Part shown: positions 1-13,371 of the stretch, piece by piece
Layout of the letters: every line of letters begins with the position of its first letter
Numbering within the stretch: the first letter of the stretch is position 1
Assembly: GCA_034008185.1 (NCBI GenBank)
Contig: CM067095.1
Location: forward strand, 5,688,610-5,752,609
Source of the DNA: Gorsachius magnificus
Taxonomy: Eukaryota; Chordata; Aves; Pelecaniformes; Ardeidae
Length of the DNA stretch: 64,000 nucleotides
Reading direction: 5' to 3'
Made by a program: the position numbers and the translations under genes
The notes under the pieces: generated by a model
What the model was told of the DNA's origin: nothing
The model's input: only the letters and a program-made list of their open reading frames with translations
Databases searched by the model: none

Positions 1-3000
1 CAGACAGACCTTTCTGACTAAAATCACTAATCTCATTTTTGTGTGCAGGAAGTGTGACAAATAGCTAGGGCAGTTTATCACACGTATGTAACCATTGAAT
101 CATAAAGGGAATAAGATATTGGCCTCCATAAACAAACTAGCATTCTATTTCTCAGCACAGCGGAAGTATACATTTAAAAAGATAAGGATATGAAACACAT
201 GCTACTGATGAGATAAGAAGCTTGCAGAAACAGTACAGACATAGATATGTCTCATGTTATCCAAGTAAAAGTAAATGCCATTAAAAACTTTATTTTGGGA
301 AAAAGATTTATAAGAAATTTTGTCAGCAATATCTACAGATAGACTGTGAAACTACGTGCCAAGTCACTGTTAATGCTATTTTTGAGACTACAATTTTCAA
401 GTGTAGAAATTAAATCTAGGTGCAGCTGAAGTTAACCAGAGGTTATCTGGTAACTTCAACGAGACCAGAATTTCACAGATTTATTTCAAGCATGGCCTTT
501 TTTTTGAATATTCAACACTCAGGAATTATTATGTATAGACTTGCATTTAGTTTTCTTCTTAACTCTAGCTCCAGAGCCTGTACCTTATACACGAGTGGTT
601 TGCCAAGGTTTTCAACATTAGCCTGCACAGACAGGCCTTGCTTGCCTTCCCTCTGCAGCCCAGCTGGATGAACTAAAACTTGGATTTTTTCATACAAGAT
701 TACTACTACAGGTTTTAAGTCCTCTTTTTGCAAATGCACATTTCCTGAAAACATCCATTTTCTACAAATGTTTCTGAAAGCAAACATTTCTGCAAGGACG
801 GATGAAGCAAGTGAATGGTGAAGGCTGCAGATTCGAAACGAGCTAATTAAAAATGAACGCACACAAAATAGTTTGTGGTATTTAAACAGCTGCTTATGAA
901 ACCCAGTACAAGAACTTCACCGAGTAGTGATATATATCATCATTCTGCCAGTGACAGTCTTCTGCAACACAAGCCGTGCCCAGATATCAGGAGGAGCTCT
1001 CAGTACAAGAACGGTGTCTCCATTGTGCCTCCTGCTAGCACTAGTTTTTGTCATGCTTTCACCATGTCTGGCAAACAACCTATTTGATGTAAACAGGGAC
1101 AGAGCCAAAATACTGACTTAGTGTTTCATATACAGCTGCTTTCATGAGAAAATGAAAACTGTTACAAGATATTATGGACAACCCTGGTTTGGGGCCAGTT
1201 GCCTTGAACCGGTGGTTTGAACATCTCACTGCCACCTGGGAGAATCAGCTTCCAACGCAGGTTTGGGCCAGTGAGGTCTGGCAGAGCTGGAAGTGATAGT
1301 CTCTGCCTTATGCTAAATCAATTTAGAGCAGCATCGGAGTCTTTGGGGAGACGGTCAGCCTCAACAGCTGGTACATGGTGAGGCAGAAGGCAGTTTAATA
1401 GGGAAAATGACAACCCATAAGGAAAAGCAACCCCAGTTCACACTACTCATGATCTCAAAATACTGCCTTGGCATGCAGAAAGCTCTTGCCTCCCTTGAGA
1501 AGTTACGGGTTGGCTAAATAAAAGAACCTTGTCCCCACACATGCACAGAGAAGCTGCTAGACATTTTCTCAAAATTATTTCTCTGACAGACAAAAGTAAA
1601 TTTCTTAACGTCCAGCAATGGAGGAAAACAGTCCTATGATTTATTGGCCTTGAGACTCTACAAAGAATTCTTTGGCCTTTTTCCATTAAGATTTTGCAAC
1701 CTATGTTATAGCCAGTGGGAAATTGTTTAATTCCCAAACCATGCCCTCAGTCATAAAATCTGTGAAGATGATTCATTATTATTTATGTGGTGCCACAGGC
1801 ATGCATGGCATTTTACAGACAAATAGAAGATACAGCATCTGCCTTTAGAAGCTTAGGTGAATCCAACTGTTCATGTGTATGGGAAGCAGCGCTTGACTGG
1901 TCCTGGAGCAAACATTCCTCATCACTCAATGAATTAAGTAATGATACTCACCTGGAATGCTGGAAAGATTTAGACAGGAGAATACTTACAAGACATGTAT
2001 CATTGCTGTCTAAAAATCTGTGACATTATTTCATTAAAACCGTAAGACTTTTCAAGTCATATGTTATTTTATAATGGCTTTATCATTAAAATGTACTTAA
2101 GTCTTTTACTATGAATTTCTGATAGTATGTATGATAGCACGCGACAGTGTCACTGTGAAATCAGACCATAAATTCTACGCTGCCTAGCAATTTTTTCTCT
2201 GTGCGCACAGCACCAGGTAGGAGCTCATAGGGTCTATCATACAACTCTAAACATACAATATAAATAATTGAAAGAAAATAATTCATGTGATTATAGCAAA
2301 AAGAATGTGTACCGGGTCTCCATGTCAGCTTCCTGAAATATATAAAATCCACCCCTGTTCCGGTCTATGAGAAGTGAGCAGTTACAGTTCTTGGCAAGTA
2401 ACAGAGTTTGGGACTATTTACCTAGAAGGCAAAACTTTATCATGGCACAGGTCTTGAAAACAGCAGTTATTGTCAGTAAGTGTAGGCAGGAATTGTTAGC
2501 TGGCCTGAGACATCCTTGTTCAGATTTGCATACAAGATTAGCACATGCCTTCATTTACAACCTTCGCACTAGCAATGAGGGTATACATGACTTATTGACT
2601 GAACAACTAGGGTATTGTAACAGATATTTACACACCATACGTTTGTTATGAGAGTCAGATATAATGCAATTCCAGGAATTCTCATGTTGACATTGCTAAA
2701 CCACTCGCACCCTCTCCTAGTTCCTTATTAATATATACAATAAGGCGTATGTGCCTGCCTTTTTGGACAGCTTAGCAGCAAAGGTACCCAAAACAAACAA
2801 GTAATTATACCACCTCCACATGAAGAAATGTCATTATTGCACATACAGATAAGGTACATGGGAACAGAAATGGTCAGTTAAACATCACTGTTACATTGCA
2901 TACACATGCAGACGTGTCCTGGCCCTGGGACACCAGCCCTAGAACCTATGGCACTCCTGAGAAGAAAACACCAGCAACACCCTCCTCTGAAAACATGGGA

Positions 3001-3479
3001 GCTTCTTTTATAACTCAGAGCTTGTAAATAAGAGAATATTGACCTTTTTTTTTGTTCACACTGGTGAGGGTCACAATTCTTCTTAAAATGGAGTGATATT
3101 GTCTTTGATTCTTGTATTTAACACACAAATGAAAACCTGTACTGGGGAGGGAGGAGAGGAGGGAAGTATCTCCCACCGGTGTTGAAGACTCTCCCCACTC
3201 ATGTCATAATTCTCAGGAGGTGGCAAGCTAGCTGAAATCCACTATAAACCAACAAAAAAAACCCTCCCTATAAGTACAAAATTAAATTGATGAAGCCCCC
3301 AGACTCTTAATGCGCTCTCACATCAGGGCTGTCCCCTGCCAGGTGCATGACAGTCCTGTACTCTAACCCTAGTTTTTATGTTCTGCATTTCTTTCATGTC
3401 AGTGGATATGCAATAGGTAGTGTAAACCTCTGCAATCAACATCAACAGAAGTGAAAGAATTAGCTGTAAAATGACTTAC
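1..3479 (-). other. FBRSL1: FBRSL1-like intron, 5' part (downstream of the micro-exon)
   Basis: This is intron on the minus strand, beginning with the GTAAGT donor at 3479-3474 and running out of the window. It is AT-rich, without recognisable repeats or coding sequence. I looked for the next exon, expected to open with a CDSES- or CDSDS-type acidic stretch, and did not find one. Open frames here are short and have no family resemblance. Confidence 0.8.
3471..3479 (-). promoter_or_regulatory. 5' splice donor of the 36-nt micro-exon
   Basis: The minus strand reads GGCTACTCC then GTAAGTCAT. This is a consensus GTAAGT donor in phase 0, as required for the family reading frame. Confidence 0.88.
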
Positions 3480-3515
3480 GGAGTAGCCTCTTCCTGAAAG
3501 CGATTGAGCAGAACT
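3480..3515 (-). CDS. FBRSL1: FBRSL1-like 36-nt micro-exon (SSAQSLSGRGYS)
   Basis: This 36-nt minus-strand exon encodes SSAQSLSGRGYS. It lies between a TTTCCTCCCACAG acceptor and a GTAAGTCAT donor, and is phase 0 on both sides. It joins in frame to the exon 11.2 kb upstream, giving RDRLSD-SSAQSLSGRGYS. Recalled FBRSL1 protein has SSAxxxSGRGYS at this point and AUTS2 has SSAPSSLGTGYF, so length and position agree with the family while SGRGYS favours FBRSL1. The following residues in the family (a CDSES/CDSDS acidic stretch) should be in the next exon, which is not seen in 1-3479. An alternative AG two bases further in would break the frame, so the upstream AG was chosen. As a 12-residue exon it could be skipped without a frameshift, making it a candidate for alternative splicing. 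Confidence 0.88.
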
Positions 3516-3540
3516 CTGTGGGAGGAAACAATATGCCACA
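3516..3540 (-). promoter_or_regulatory. 3' splice acceptor of the 36-nt micro-exon
   Basis: The minus strand reads TTGTTTCCTCCCACAG before AGTTCTGCT. The tract is short but pyrimidine-rich. A second AG lies two bases inside the exon and would shift the frame if used. Confidence 0.85.
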
Positions 3541-5634
3541 GTAAGTAATGCAAGAGATTCTGTGTAATGTAAGATAAGAATCATTTTGCTATTCCCTCCC
3601 CCAGCCCAGTATTCCTTTGGGGAAAACTTCACAACCAAAGCGCCTCAAATAATCTTCTGACATTCTGCGTGCTGCCACAGGAGTAACAGCAAAAGAGCAT
3701 TTCCAGGTGAGGGCTCCGGGGCTATTTCAGACAAGGGTTTCGTAAGCTAGAGCAGGGCTTCGACAGCACCTCCCAACTAAGGTAAGAGCTCTCAGCATGG
3801 GATATGTCTTCATAGCAGCAGAGCACGCGTTTTGAACTGTCCCTCTTCAGCACGTAACAGCAGCTTCCGAGGCACAGCACGCGTGTGTAAGGATGCTCTC
3901 CTGAATCAGGGCTGCACGTTTTGCCTCATCAACTCCAACTTTCAATCATGTAACCATATATCCCACTTTCCATTCCCCTCTATGAATTCGTGAGCCTCCA
4001 GCCTTCACTGCTGCAGTATTACCATATGACAACTCTATCCGAAACAACAATAGCAGCAAAGCACTAATTTATCATCTCTCGGAGCTTTAATAAGCATTCT
4101 GTCCCTTTTGAATAAGTTAAATTACATTGTTTACTCCCACTCTTCATTTCAGTTCTTCCTGCTCCTTTCCCTACCACATCCTTACCTCTTTCACACGCTG
4201 CCAAATCATTTGGTTCTTTTCCTTTTCATTACACCATCTCCAGTCACTTGGATCCCTTTCCCCTCTCTACGACCCAAGACTCTCAAGCTGCTGTTTTTCG
4301 CTGGCAGTGGCTTTCTCAAAGCAGCTAAATGAATTCCACCTCTATCTCCAGCTGCTGCTATATGCCTTCTTTTCAGAAATTAAAAAGAAGCCAGGAACAG
4401 TGGTGGCATATGACACCACATGACCCAGCAAGTACTCCGCAGGCCAATTTCCAAGTGTGATTTATTATCATGATGCCCTCGCTACGTGATTTTATTAAAC
4501 AAGATTCAGGGAGTCTTAGCAGTCCTGTTTCCACAACTGATGTTCCAGTGGGTACCAAAGCCTGAACAAAAATACCAAATTGTGGCAGGTTGATCTTGAG
4601 GATTGTTTGTCTTTTTGCAGCAGTGCCAGAAGTTATCGTGTTAACTAAATCACCACAACAGCACAATACACCCAAAGAGATTGATGCAAAGTGATTGCAG
4701 GCTACTGCAAGTGCTTGTAATTTTCCACCTGTGAGATAACAGTTCCTTTGTACTACCAGTTTGCAAACCTTTTGATCAGCAGATACTTAGATACGTGCAG
4801 AAACCTTTCCAGACTCCTGCACTCAATGGAAGATTCGATTGTCTTTTCCGTCTGCCCATGCACACTCTGTGCCGCTGTCTTGCAACTGCCCTAGACACCA
4901 CAAAAGCAATTTGCCAACCAAGTGCCTGTGGAGGAAAGTTTCCAAAGTGAAGAAGAGACAGCAGCAAAGCCCTACAACTGATCGAGCGTGCTGCTGGAGG
5001 AAGGAGGGGTCCCCATTAACCCTCTCACCGGCTGGCACAGGAACCAGGGTGCCAGATGGAAGGAAAGCTGTGGCACAGCTCTTCCCAGGTCTTACGCACA
5101 GGTCTGCCGTCAAGGTGTGACTGTGTGCCAGGCCCCATCCCTGGCATGCAACGCCTGCACCTCTGTCCTGCTGTAGCTCAGGAGACCTCTGTTCTACAGG
5201 AAAAGGACAGCTTTCACAGGGAACTCCGAGACAGCAATAACAAACTGCTAACAGCATTTATCTTTCCACCTTTTGCATATCGCACATTGATTTGGCCTCT
5301 GCCTTCAAACACTACAAAAAAGTATAGAGTTGTTTATAAACCTCTTTAATATAAACTGCCCAGAAATTAAGCTACAGACTGGTGAAATGAAGGGCAGTAG
5401 CATTTATCTCTGTTTTTTAGAAATTAAGACAAACCTATCCCTCCCTCTAAATACTTAAAAAAAACCCCAACCCCAAACAACTCGTGGAATTCAGCCTTGT
5501 ATAGAAAAAAGGTTAATAACAGTATCCTGCTATCTACACAAGTATGCTGAACAGCTGAACACAATTATCTGCCTGACACTTGGGATAGCTTGATCAGGCA
5601 GTTCACCTAAAGTACACATAGACATGAGAAGAGG

Positions 5635-5680
5635 GCAAATTACCTGCTTGGAGAGGTGGGAGGAGGAAAGGAGAATGGGT
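5635..5680 (-). promoter_or_regulatory. Second zero-length acceptor/donor junction
   Basis: The minus strand has a strong pyrimidine tract (TTCTCCTTTCCTCCTCCC) ending CCAAGCAG, followed at once by GTAATTTGCC. The junction is between 5644 and 5643. The donor half is weaker than consensus because the G at +5 is missing. Confidence 0.25.
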
Positions 5681-8489
5681 GGCAGTTCTCACTCTCCCTC
5701 CAATCCCCCCCCATCAACTCAGATTTAACAAAGATTGATAAGGTCTAACAAATTGGAAATAATAACCAAAAACAGAAACAAGAGGTTTCATTAGAAGCTT
5801 CTCTCTAGGGAAACAGCCTCCCAAAGCATTTTCACTTCAACAGTTATTTTCAATCTTTGAGTCTTGTGCGTGCCCAAAATATTTTCCCGGGATGGAGCAG
5901 ACCCTTGGACAACGAACTCAAACACACTAACAGACCTGCTTTTCTTAGATAACTTTCAGGCATCCCAAGCTGTCCAAAAACCCCAGGAATCTGCAGACCA
6001 CTGATTTAAAACTACTGAGTAGAAAACAATAAAAACAGTTGCTGAATGAAGTGCTACATCAGAAATAATTAAAACTGAATGGCAATTAACTCTGGCATTT
6101 TTCACATCTAAGAACTTCTTCCTCCCTTACAAGTTTTAACATTAAATTTCCTGGAAATGGGGCAGGGAAAGGTTTCCCCCCCCTTCAGAATTTTTATTGC
6201 ACGTATAAAATTAGTAACTGGTGAATACTCTGGATTCAACTCGTAAAATCCTTTCCAACAATTAGGCTTATGCACAGCCATGTCCCACACTCTCCAGAGC
6301 TTTTTGCATGCATTTTTCTGCACATCTAACAAACCGCTATTGCTTTCTTGGTTAGCTGGGAACACTGCGGGCTGTTTAGGAGGATCCATACCAACTGCCA
6401 CATGTAGAAACTTTGAAAGCCCCAGCTAATATCAGCTATGAGTGCCAGAGCGGAACAGTTTGCGTGCAACTGTGATGGATGTTCCTAAAGAAAAAAAATC
6501 TTTGGGGGTTGATATAAACATAGCTCAATCCATATGTCTCTATATCAAGATCAAATAATGAGAAAAGTAATCAATTGAGGCTGCAAATACAAGAAATCTT
6601 AGTGGAAGTTTAACTTGGCATCTACCCAAAGTTGAAGAAACCTCCTTTGACTATGAATGAGTGCTTGTCTGGCAAGAGCAGTTACTGGGGCAGATCTTCA
6701 GCTGGAATGACTTACAGACTCTCTTACCTACAGGATAGGAGCACTTATATGGAGGGCTGTCATAAAATTCTTATTCTCAAAATCATATATTTGCTATTTT
6801 GGTCAATTTTCTCCTTGTCTGAAGGTACCTCAAGCAGCAGGGCATGATGGTCACTGCGGTACCCAGCCAGCCACATTCACATTAGTGCCGCACTGACCAG
6901 CACAGCGCTTGTCTGGTAGCTTTGGTTCACCCAAGACCAAAACCCAAACCAGCTCTTACAGCTTCAACCCAGGCACTCAAGCAGGCTCAGTTCAAACTAC
7001 AACACTGTCTGAAGAAAGCATCGCAGGTGCAAAGATGCAGCCAAACACGCAATTCAAAGACAGAGGATCGTGACCTCACCTGGCCAACTCTCTGCAGCCA
7101 GATGCAGGAACAGCTGCCATGTCACGCCTTTCCAAAAGCTTTCACATCTGCAAAACCCAACACTGCAGAAGAAGTGGGAGATGGGGAGAGCGATGTGCCC
7201 GCACAACCCAAGTGCTGCCTGCTCAGAGCGTGCAATGGCCAGCAGGAACGGTCTGCCAGCCCTCCGGCAAAGCCGCTGCGGTGGACACATCCGTGCCGAG
7301 CTTGCAGATGCTGCTCCCGTTGGCTGCAGCTGCCATGTGAAGCAATCCCGAGCAGACCCTCAGGGAGTGCAGAGGCCCACTCTGCCTGGCTTGAGCACCA
7401 GCTTTTGTGCCTCTCACACCTTTTTCAGCACTGTCTGGAGTACCCTGGGTTTCTAAGGGAGGCTGCTACTAGTTAGGGACAAAATGAGTGTGGTCTGTGC
7501 ATTTAATGACGTGTAAGTGGAACTACAGTGCTAGATGGCACTTGTGCATAAAGATAAATGGCTTATAATATTTTGCAGATGATGTGCTCTTTTACAACTA
7601 AAGATTTTTAGTTCCTTTTAAGCCCAAGGTTAAAAACAAAACCAGACAGCACAGCCAAGACATTTCAGTTATGTCACAGAGTGAATTATTTCTACCCTGG
7701 GATAGCTCTCGTGTTAATTACACTGGATATAAAAAAAATACACCTTTCTGGCAGCAAAGACAAAATCTTACTGTTGAAAGACTCTACTATCCCCCCACCG
7801 ATGTCCTTGAGAGTTTCAGTTACGCTGCTATCTGCAACTGTATTTAAAAGATTTCTTCCTTTATTCCTGATAAACACCATGACTGCAATTTAGAAAAGAA
7901 AATCATGACAAAATCTCACCAATAACCTTCAGCAGGTTTTCCAAGATTGTCTATTAAACTGACAGGAAAATTTATTTCCCTTGTATAAATAAAAGCATGG
8001 CCTTCCACTGTTCTCACGCAAAAGAAACCAAGACACCCTCTGTTCAGTTTCTTAAAGCCACTGGGTTATTTACTGAACTAGAAACAGAGTAGGAAGAGCT
8101 TTAAAATCCAGTAATAGTCAAGGTAATAGGGCACCTCAAGCCAATTCCCCACTCTCAATGGGTCAGACAGGTTTCAACTTGGATCTTTTGTAGCCTTGAT
8201 TATATGAAATAACTGTAAGGGGATTAGCTAAAAGCAGGTGATGGCAGCACAGCCACAAAATTAACTCTTGGTTTTAGTATTTACTTCCCTCCTCTTTGGC
8301 TAGAAGACCTAAATTAACATATTCTAGAAATGTCAAGAGTTCATTCCAGCTTTTCTGAAATGTGCCGCTTTCGTTGGCTGAAACCAAAAGTATATCAGGT
8401 ACCTCCAAGTCAGCTGTTGAAATAGCCATTTGGGCAAATAGCTATTCCTATGTGGGCACAGGACAGTCTCCCAAAAGAGCCTCCTAGCA

Positions 8490-8640
8490 CTATTATTAAC
8501 GCCACCCTGATGTTAGTATGGAAACTGAGGCAGAGAAAGACTTAGACATGCCCAAGTGTCACCTGAAGAGTCCCCAGCAGAGGATGGAACTGAGGCAGAC
8601 TTCCCAGTTCCTATTTAGTCCCTCACCTTAGCTTGATGAA
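8490..8640 (+). mobile_element. MIR/CORE-SINE-like relic
   Basis: The plus strand contains GGAAACTGAGGCAGAGAAAG, then GCCCAAGTGTCACCTGAAGA and a degenerate tail with GAACTGAGGCAG. This order follows the MIR-type consensus (GGAAACTGAGGCACAGAG, then GCCCAAGGTCACACAG, then a cysteine/serine-rich-looking tail). The upstream CTATTATTAACGCCACCCTG recalls the CTCACAACACCCTGTGAGG part. It is heavily diverged. Such SINE relics occur in all amniotes and are consistent with an old insertion. Confidence 0.6.
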
Positions 8641-10759
8641 AGACAGGCCCAAACTGCAAGCCTGATTTGGTTGATTAGCACTCACCAGAGTTATAATTAT
8701 TTGAGAGAGAACTAATTTTTAATTATGTTTTATAGCATTTGTTCAGGATGAAAACTCACCTAGCTGTACCTGTCTTCTATTTCTCGGTTACCCCAATTTT
8801 GCAGTCAGACAGGACCAAGGCACAAGGAAGCAAGCATGTTTATCTGTCCAGTTAGTCTCTTCCAGAACATTCAACAACACAATATTAGTTCAGCTTTGAA
8901 TACTGGAGTATTTTCTTTCCAAGCAAGTCCATTCTAAAACTCAAATGTCTTGGAATGAAAGGAGTAAGCGGGGAGGAGGGCAAAAGGGCCAAGGGCAGAA
9001 GATAACCGAAGCCTTAACATGGAGTCTCCTAATGTAATTAATTTCCATAGTCACACTTCTGTCTGTTAATACAGTGAGTTCAATTGACTTGGCAAAGGTC
9101 ACAGAGTGCATCTGATGTTCACTTAGATTAGAAACCAGGACCTGACAAGAAAACCACAATACACGATGAATGATTTTGGATGTCATGCAAAACTTGAATG
9201 TTTTCCTTCTTTAATTCGCTTATTTTATTATGTTGGACAAACAAAGGGGGTTATGCTTGGAAATACTGCAAAACCAGTTCAGTAAGGTATCAAACTACAC
9301 AAGGCCTAAGCATCTGTAACTGGCTTGATGAACTACAGAACAGCTTCCAATCAAGACACTTGGATTACTACAGCCATAGACAGCAGAAGGAAAGACGGCT
9401 CTGACCAGAAGTGAACGAACTGCACACAGTAAGCCAGGAACACTATCAAAAGACCTCACATTTCCGAAATGCATGGAATATGCGTGAGTGCTGCTGCCAT
9501 TCAAACCACCATACCTCAGCCAACTTCACAAAACCTTCTCCAGAATTCCTTTCTTCCTAGCTATGCTTCACTACCTGAAGCTTCATGGAAGTCATTACAG
9601 CTTTGCTTGTAATTTCTGCTGCAACAGTTTTCATGCAAGCATTTGGTATTTTGAGGGACACAAAGATAAAAGTAAAACACATCCTGAAGGGATGTGAATT
9701 TTTGCCTCCAGAAGAATGTGACTGGAGAGATTTAATAATCCTTGCATGCGTATTCAAACCAGTTTCCCAAGACTCATGGTTTGACAAGGAGGTCTTAAAA
9801 CTATCCTGTCGCTACCTTTATTTCACTAAGCTCTGCAATGCTCTTATTCTACTCTTCAAACTGGGGATCAGATTCCAGTGTGTCATACATGGGGAACAAC
9901 GGACAGCATGTGCCACAAAGGGTTTGCTACATGTTGCTATTCCAGGCCTTCCAAAAAAGTCCTTCAGCACCCAGTAACATCCCTGACTACTGCACTGAGG
10001 TGTTCCTGGCTTGAGACACGCCAAACGCTACTGTCCCACCACAACCCTGCCCGGAGGCAAGACCAGGCATCCCGCGCGTGCCAAAGTTTGCAGAGTGGAT
10101 AAATATGGACCTGTGGTGCGACTGTGGTCCAATTCTCACTTCAGAGGCTCATTTGATCATGCTTCTGGCAAGGTACTTCAGCCTGAGGCACACGTAACGG
10201 ACCTGCAGCTTTGTACCCTGCTGTTGCTTTAATCCCTTTGCCCCAGGAGGGTTAGTGTGGTACAGAAAGTAGGAGGGAAGGGGGAGATAGTGCCTATGAT
10301 GGCACACAAAGAAAAGCAGATCACAGTGAACTGTTTGAATTAGAAATCACACAAGTTATTTTGCATTCATCTACCAGAGAAAGAATTTTATATCTAGTCT
10401 ATGCAATACACTAAACACTTATCAAAGAACATTTAGAGAGAGGGAAATCTCTGCATTTCCTAAAAGACTGCTTTTCGTTTATTATGTTTAAAGAAAAAAC
10501 AAACAAACATATGAGGATAGGATGATGGAAAATTAGAAAAGATAGCCTGGAGGATGGGGGATGAGAGGAAAAAGCTCTGAACAACTTAGTAGCAGGCTTG
10601 TTGGTTTTATGCACAGCTGAAGCCAATCCCTTGAAAAGGAGAGTTTTGACTCTTAAGTGGCCAGCACCTCTTGCAACATATTTCCTAATCAGTGAGTATT
10701 TATGGTCGATATTTTATATTTCCAATTTCCCCCTAAGGGCTCGTGAGAAAGCAGCACAC

Positions 10760-12060
10760 CTGCCAACCTTTTCAGCTGGGCCAATAATTGCCAATTTGCT
10801 CTTTGCCTTAGTATATCACTCAATTTAGCCCTGGCTGTGCCCTGCATACATCCTCATTCATCTCTGTGCCCCCATGACAATTAGAGTGTTAGCTTCAGCT
10901 AACTAGGGCAACTATTCTACTAGGGTTGGAAGACAATTATTAGTCTATTTTCCCATCTTGTGGCAACAAAATTGAGAATCCATGACAATTACATTCAGCA
11001 ATTCTGCACTCTGCCGCCTGCTCCCCCTCCTTGCCCCCACCTTCCGAATATTTCAAATTATCACAGCTCTACTACCACATTCAAATTTTCCATGTTCACA
11101 GGGAGTGAGGCTTCTATTTAAATGATAATGAGGGACGATCCATTCAATTTAGTGAGGGAGAAAATCCATTAAAAAGCAGGCAGTTCTTAAGCTGATGGGT
11201 CAAGAAAAAGATAAAAACCTTTTTTTAAAGCCATTATACAAGGCTCTGTGTGGATTTTTGGACTGTTCAGGACATCAGAAAAGATTAGGACAATTATGGA
11301 ACATGGGGAAAAACCAAAACAAAATGCCCAAGCCTTCCACTTTTACTTGGGTCAACACAACAAAATAGCAATATGGCTGATCTGGCTCTTAATTCTCTGG
11401 CAACTTCCAATTACCTCACTATGAAAGACAGCAGAGGAAAATCCCATTTTGGAAAAAGGCTGTTGACTCTGCGCTGGCTGTAGAAGACATGAGAGCACAT
11501 GCGTAATAGGGATGTCAGCTCTGTAGCAGATTTTAAGGGAATTTTACATTAACACTGGGAACATAAGGAAGTGGCAAATTCCCCCTCCCGCCCCCCTGAC
11601 CCATCGGCCGTGCAAACCTGGGCTGCAACTTCTCTGTTTTCCTGCTCCGAAGTTTCATCATCCCAAGGAAGAGACCAGCCTCAACAAATCAAACCTCTGC
11701 AGCCAGAGATGATTTCACTAGATCATAATAAGCATTTTTTTCCCCAATGACCCATAATAAATGGCACTCAGTGTAATGTCTGGAAAGCCGTACTATACAA
11801 GACAGACAATTGCTGTCTTACTATGAAGTTGTCGCACTTTCTCCCCACAGAAGTTTCATTGTGGTAAAGCAGCAGCAAAACGCTCTGGGTTTTGTTGTGG
11901 ATGGACCGATGGCTGTGTGTGCACGCAAGACATAATCAATCATTTGCTTCAGTTTTCTTTAGAGTGCAATTATTTCACGACAGACCAGGCCACCTCTTGG
12001 CTTCACGGTCCATTAGAGACTAATGACATGCATTAATGTAAATAAAGAACAACTTGCTAG
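10760..12060. promoter_or_regulatory. AT-rich candidate regulatory block with repeated GACAATTA
   Basis: This block has unusually regular vocabulary: GACAATTA at 10876, 10932, 10984 and 11289, GACAATTG at 11805, plus many CAATTT, TAATGA and ATTA words. ACAAT is a SOX-type core and ATTA a homeodomain core, so this could be an intronic enhancer. There are no repeats and no coding signal. Conservation cannot be measured here. Confidence 0.4.
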
Positions 12061-13371
12061 CATCCCATTGAACAAGTCACCTCAAGAAACAAATCACACA
12101 GAGGAGCTAAGCTGTTCATAATAGCACCTTCTAAATGGAGACTGACAATGAAGCCAGAGGGAGGACTCCAGTGCTCCTAAGGTGGCCACACTGAATGCTA
12201 TAGCTGACGCTTTCACACACGTATTTCCCACCACACCTGCTGTGTGCTGCCGTACAGCAGCCAAACCTGCCACCTCCCGCCTCATTTACTCCATTGTTCT
12301 CTTAAGTTAATGGGGGAAGAGATGGGAGGGAAAGGCAGCATGAAAAACAGTCCTGAAGGCCAAACGCACCAAGAAACAGCAGGAGAGCTACTTGGGGGAG
12401 GGCAAGAAACAGCCCAGGTGCCTCCTGCAGCAGGGCATCTGTCTGCACGGACAGGCGGCCATGCCAGCACAGCCATGTGCTACAGCCTCCATTTGTAACC
12501 GCTAACCACAAGGAAAAGCCATCCCTTGCCTTCCCTTTACATCCTTACTGTCCTGTGGCTTTTTAATCCCAGTGCCACACGTAAGGGCTTGCATCAGTTC
12601 CGCTGCACACCATCTATTTAAACAGCATGCTGGGAAGCACAGCGTCAGAGCCATACCGGGACCAGGCACGGCCAGAGAGAAATCCTGCAGGAATCGAAAC
12701 TCAGCAGCATGTTGTCGTCTTCTCTCCCTTTCCCTGCTCCCTCTCCACAAAAAGAAAAAGTCTGCTGCTTTATTCCTTTTGCACGCAAATGGGGAAAACC
12801 ATCTGATGGCACCTGCGGGACTTTCTAAGATTCTCTGGCAGTCACTAAATAGACTACAGAACATTTACTAGTACGTGAGGAAGCGTTATACGTAATTAAA
12901 GCTAAATTGCACGTGTCAAATAATGAACAAAGAGCATTCTGTGATTTATGAACCTTACTTTTCAAACTGTTTAATTACTAATTTGAAAAATTCTCATTTG
13001 CAATAGGTCGCCAGGTCACGAAAGCAGCTTCAGCAAAGCTCTGAAGTGTGCCCCGGCCTTCAGGCACGGCCCAAATGTCCCTGTTGACTAAAAGAGAACA
13101 GAGTGCCTACTTCCCACTGCACTTCACTGGCTTCTGAACTAGCTTTGAAGATTTTGCCGGAATTAGGCGCTCAGACTCAATTCTTGCAGGCTCAGCCTGC
13201 AACTTTGGGGGCAAAGGGAAAGGAGGAGAAAAAAATGGAAGCACATCAGCTTAACAAGAAAAGTCTCCAAGGCCACTTAACGCTTTGACCTAAGCTAATT
13301 GCTAAGTCTGAGTACGTTAGTCCTCTCCCGCAGCCCCACGTTACGGTACAGCAATGCTACCAGGCGCCCCT

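Noticed and set aside
1..3479. Search for the CDSES-type exon following the micro-exon
   Set aside because: No minus-strand stretch with an acceptor followed by a Cys-Asp-Ser-type acidic reading was found. It is probably outside the window.
6922..7476. 184-codon plus-strand open frame
   Set aside because: Overlapping open frames occur in both directions in the same GC-richer stretch. The product is low in pattern, has no recognisable domain, and shows no splice context.
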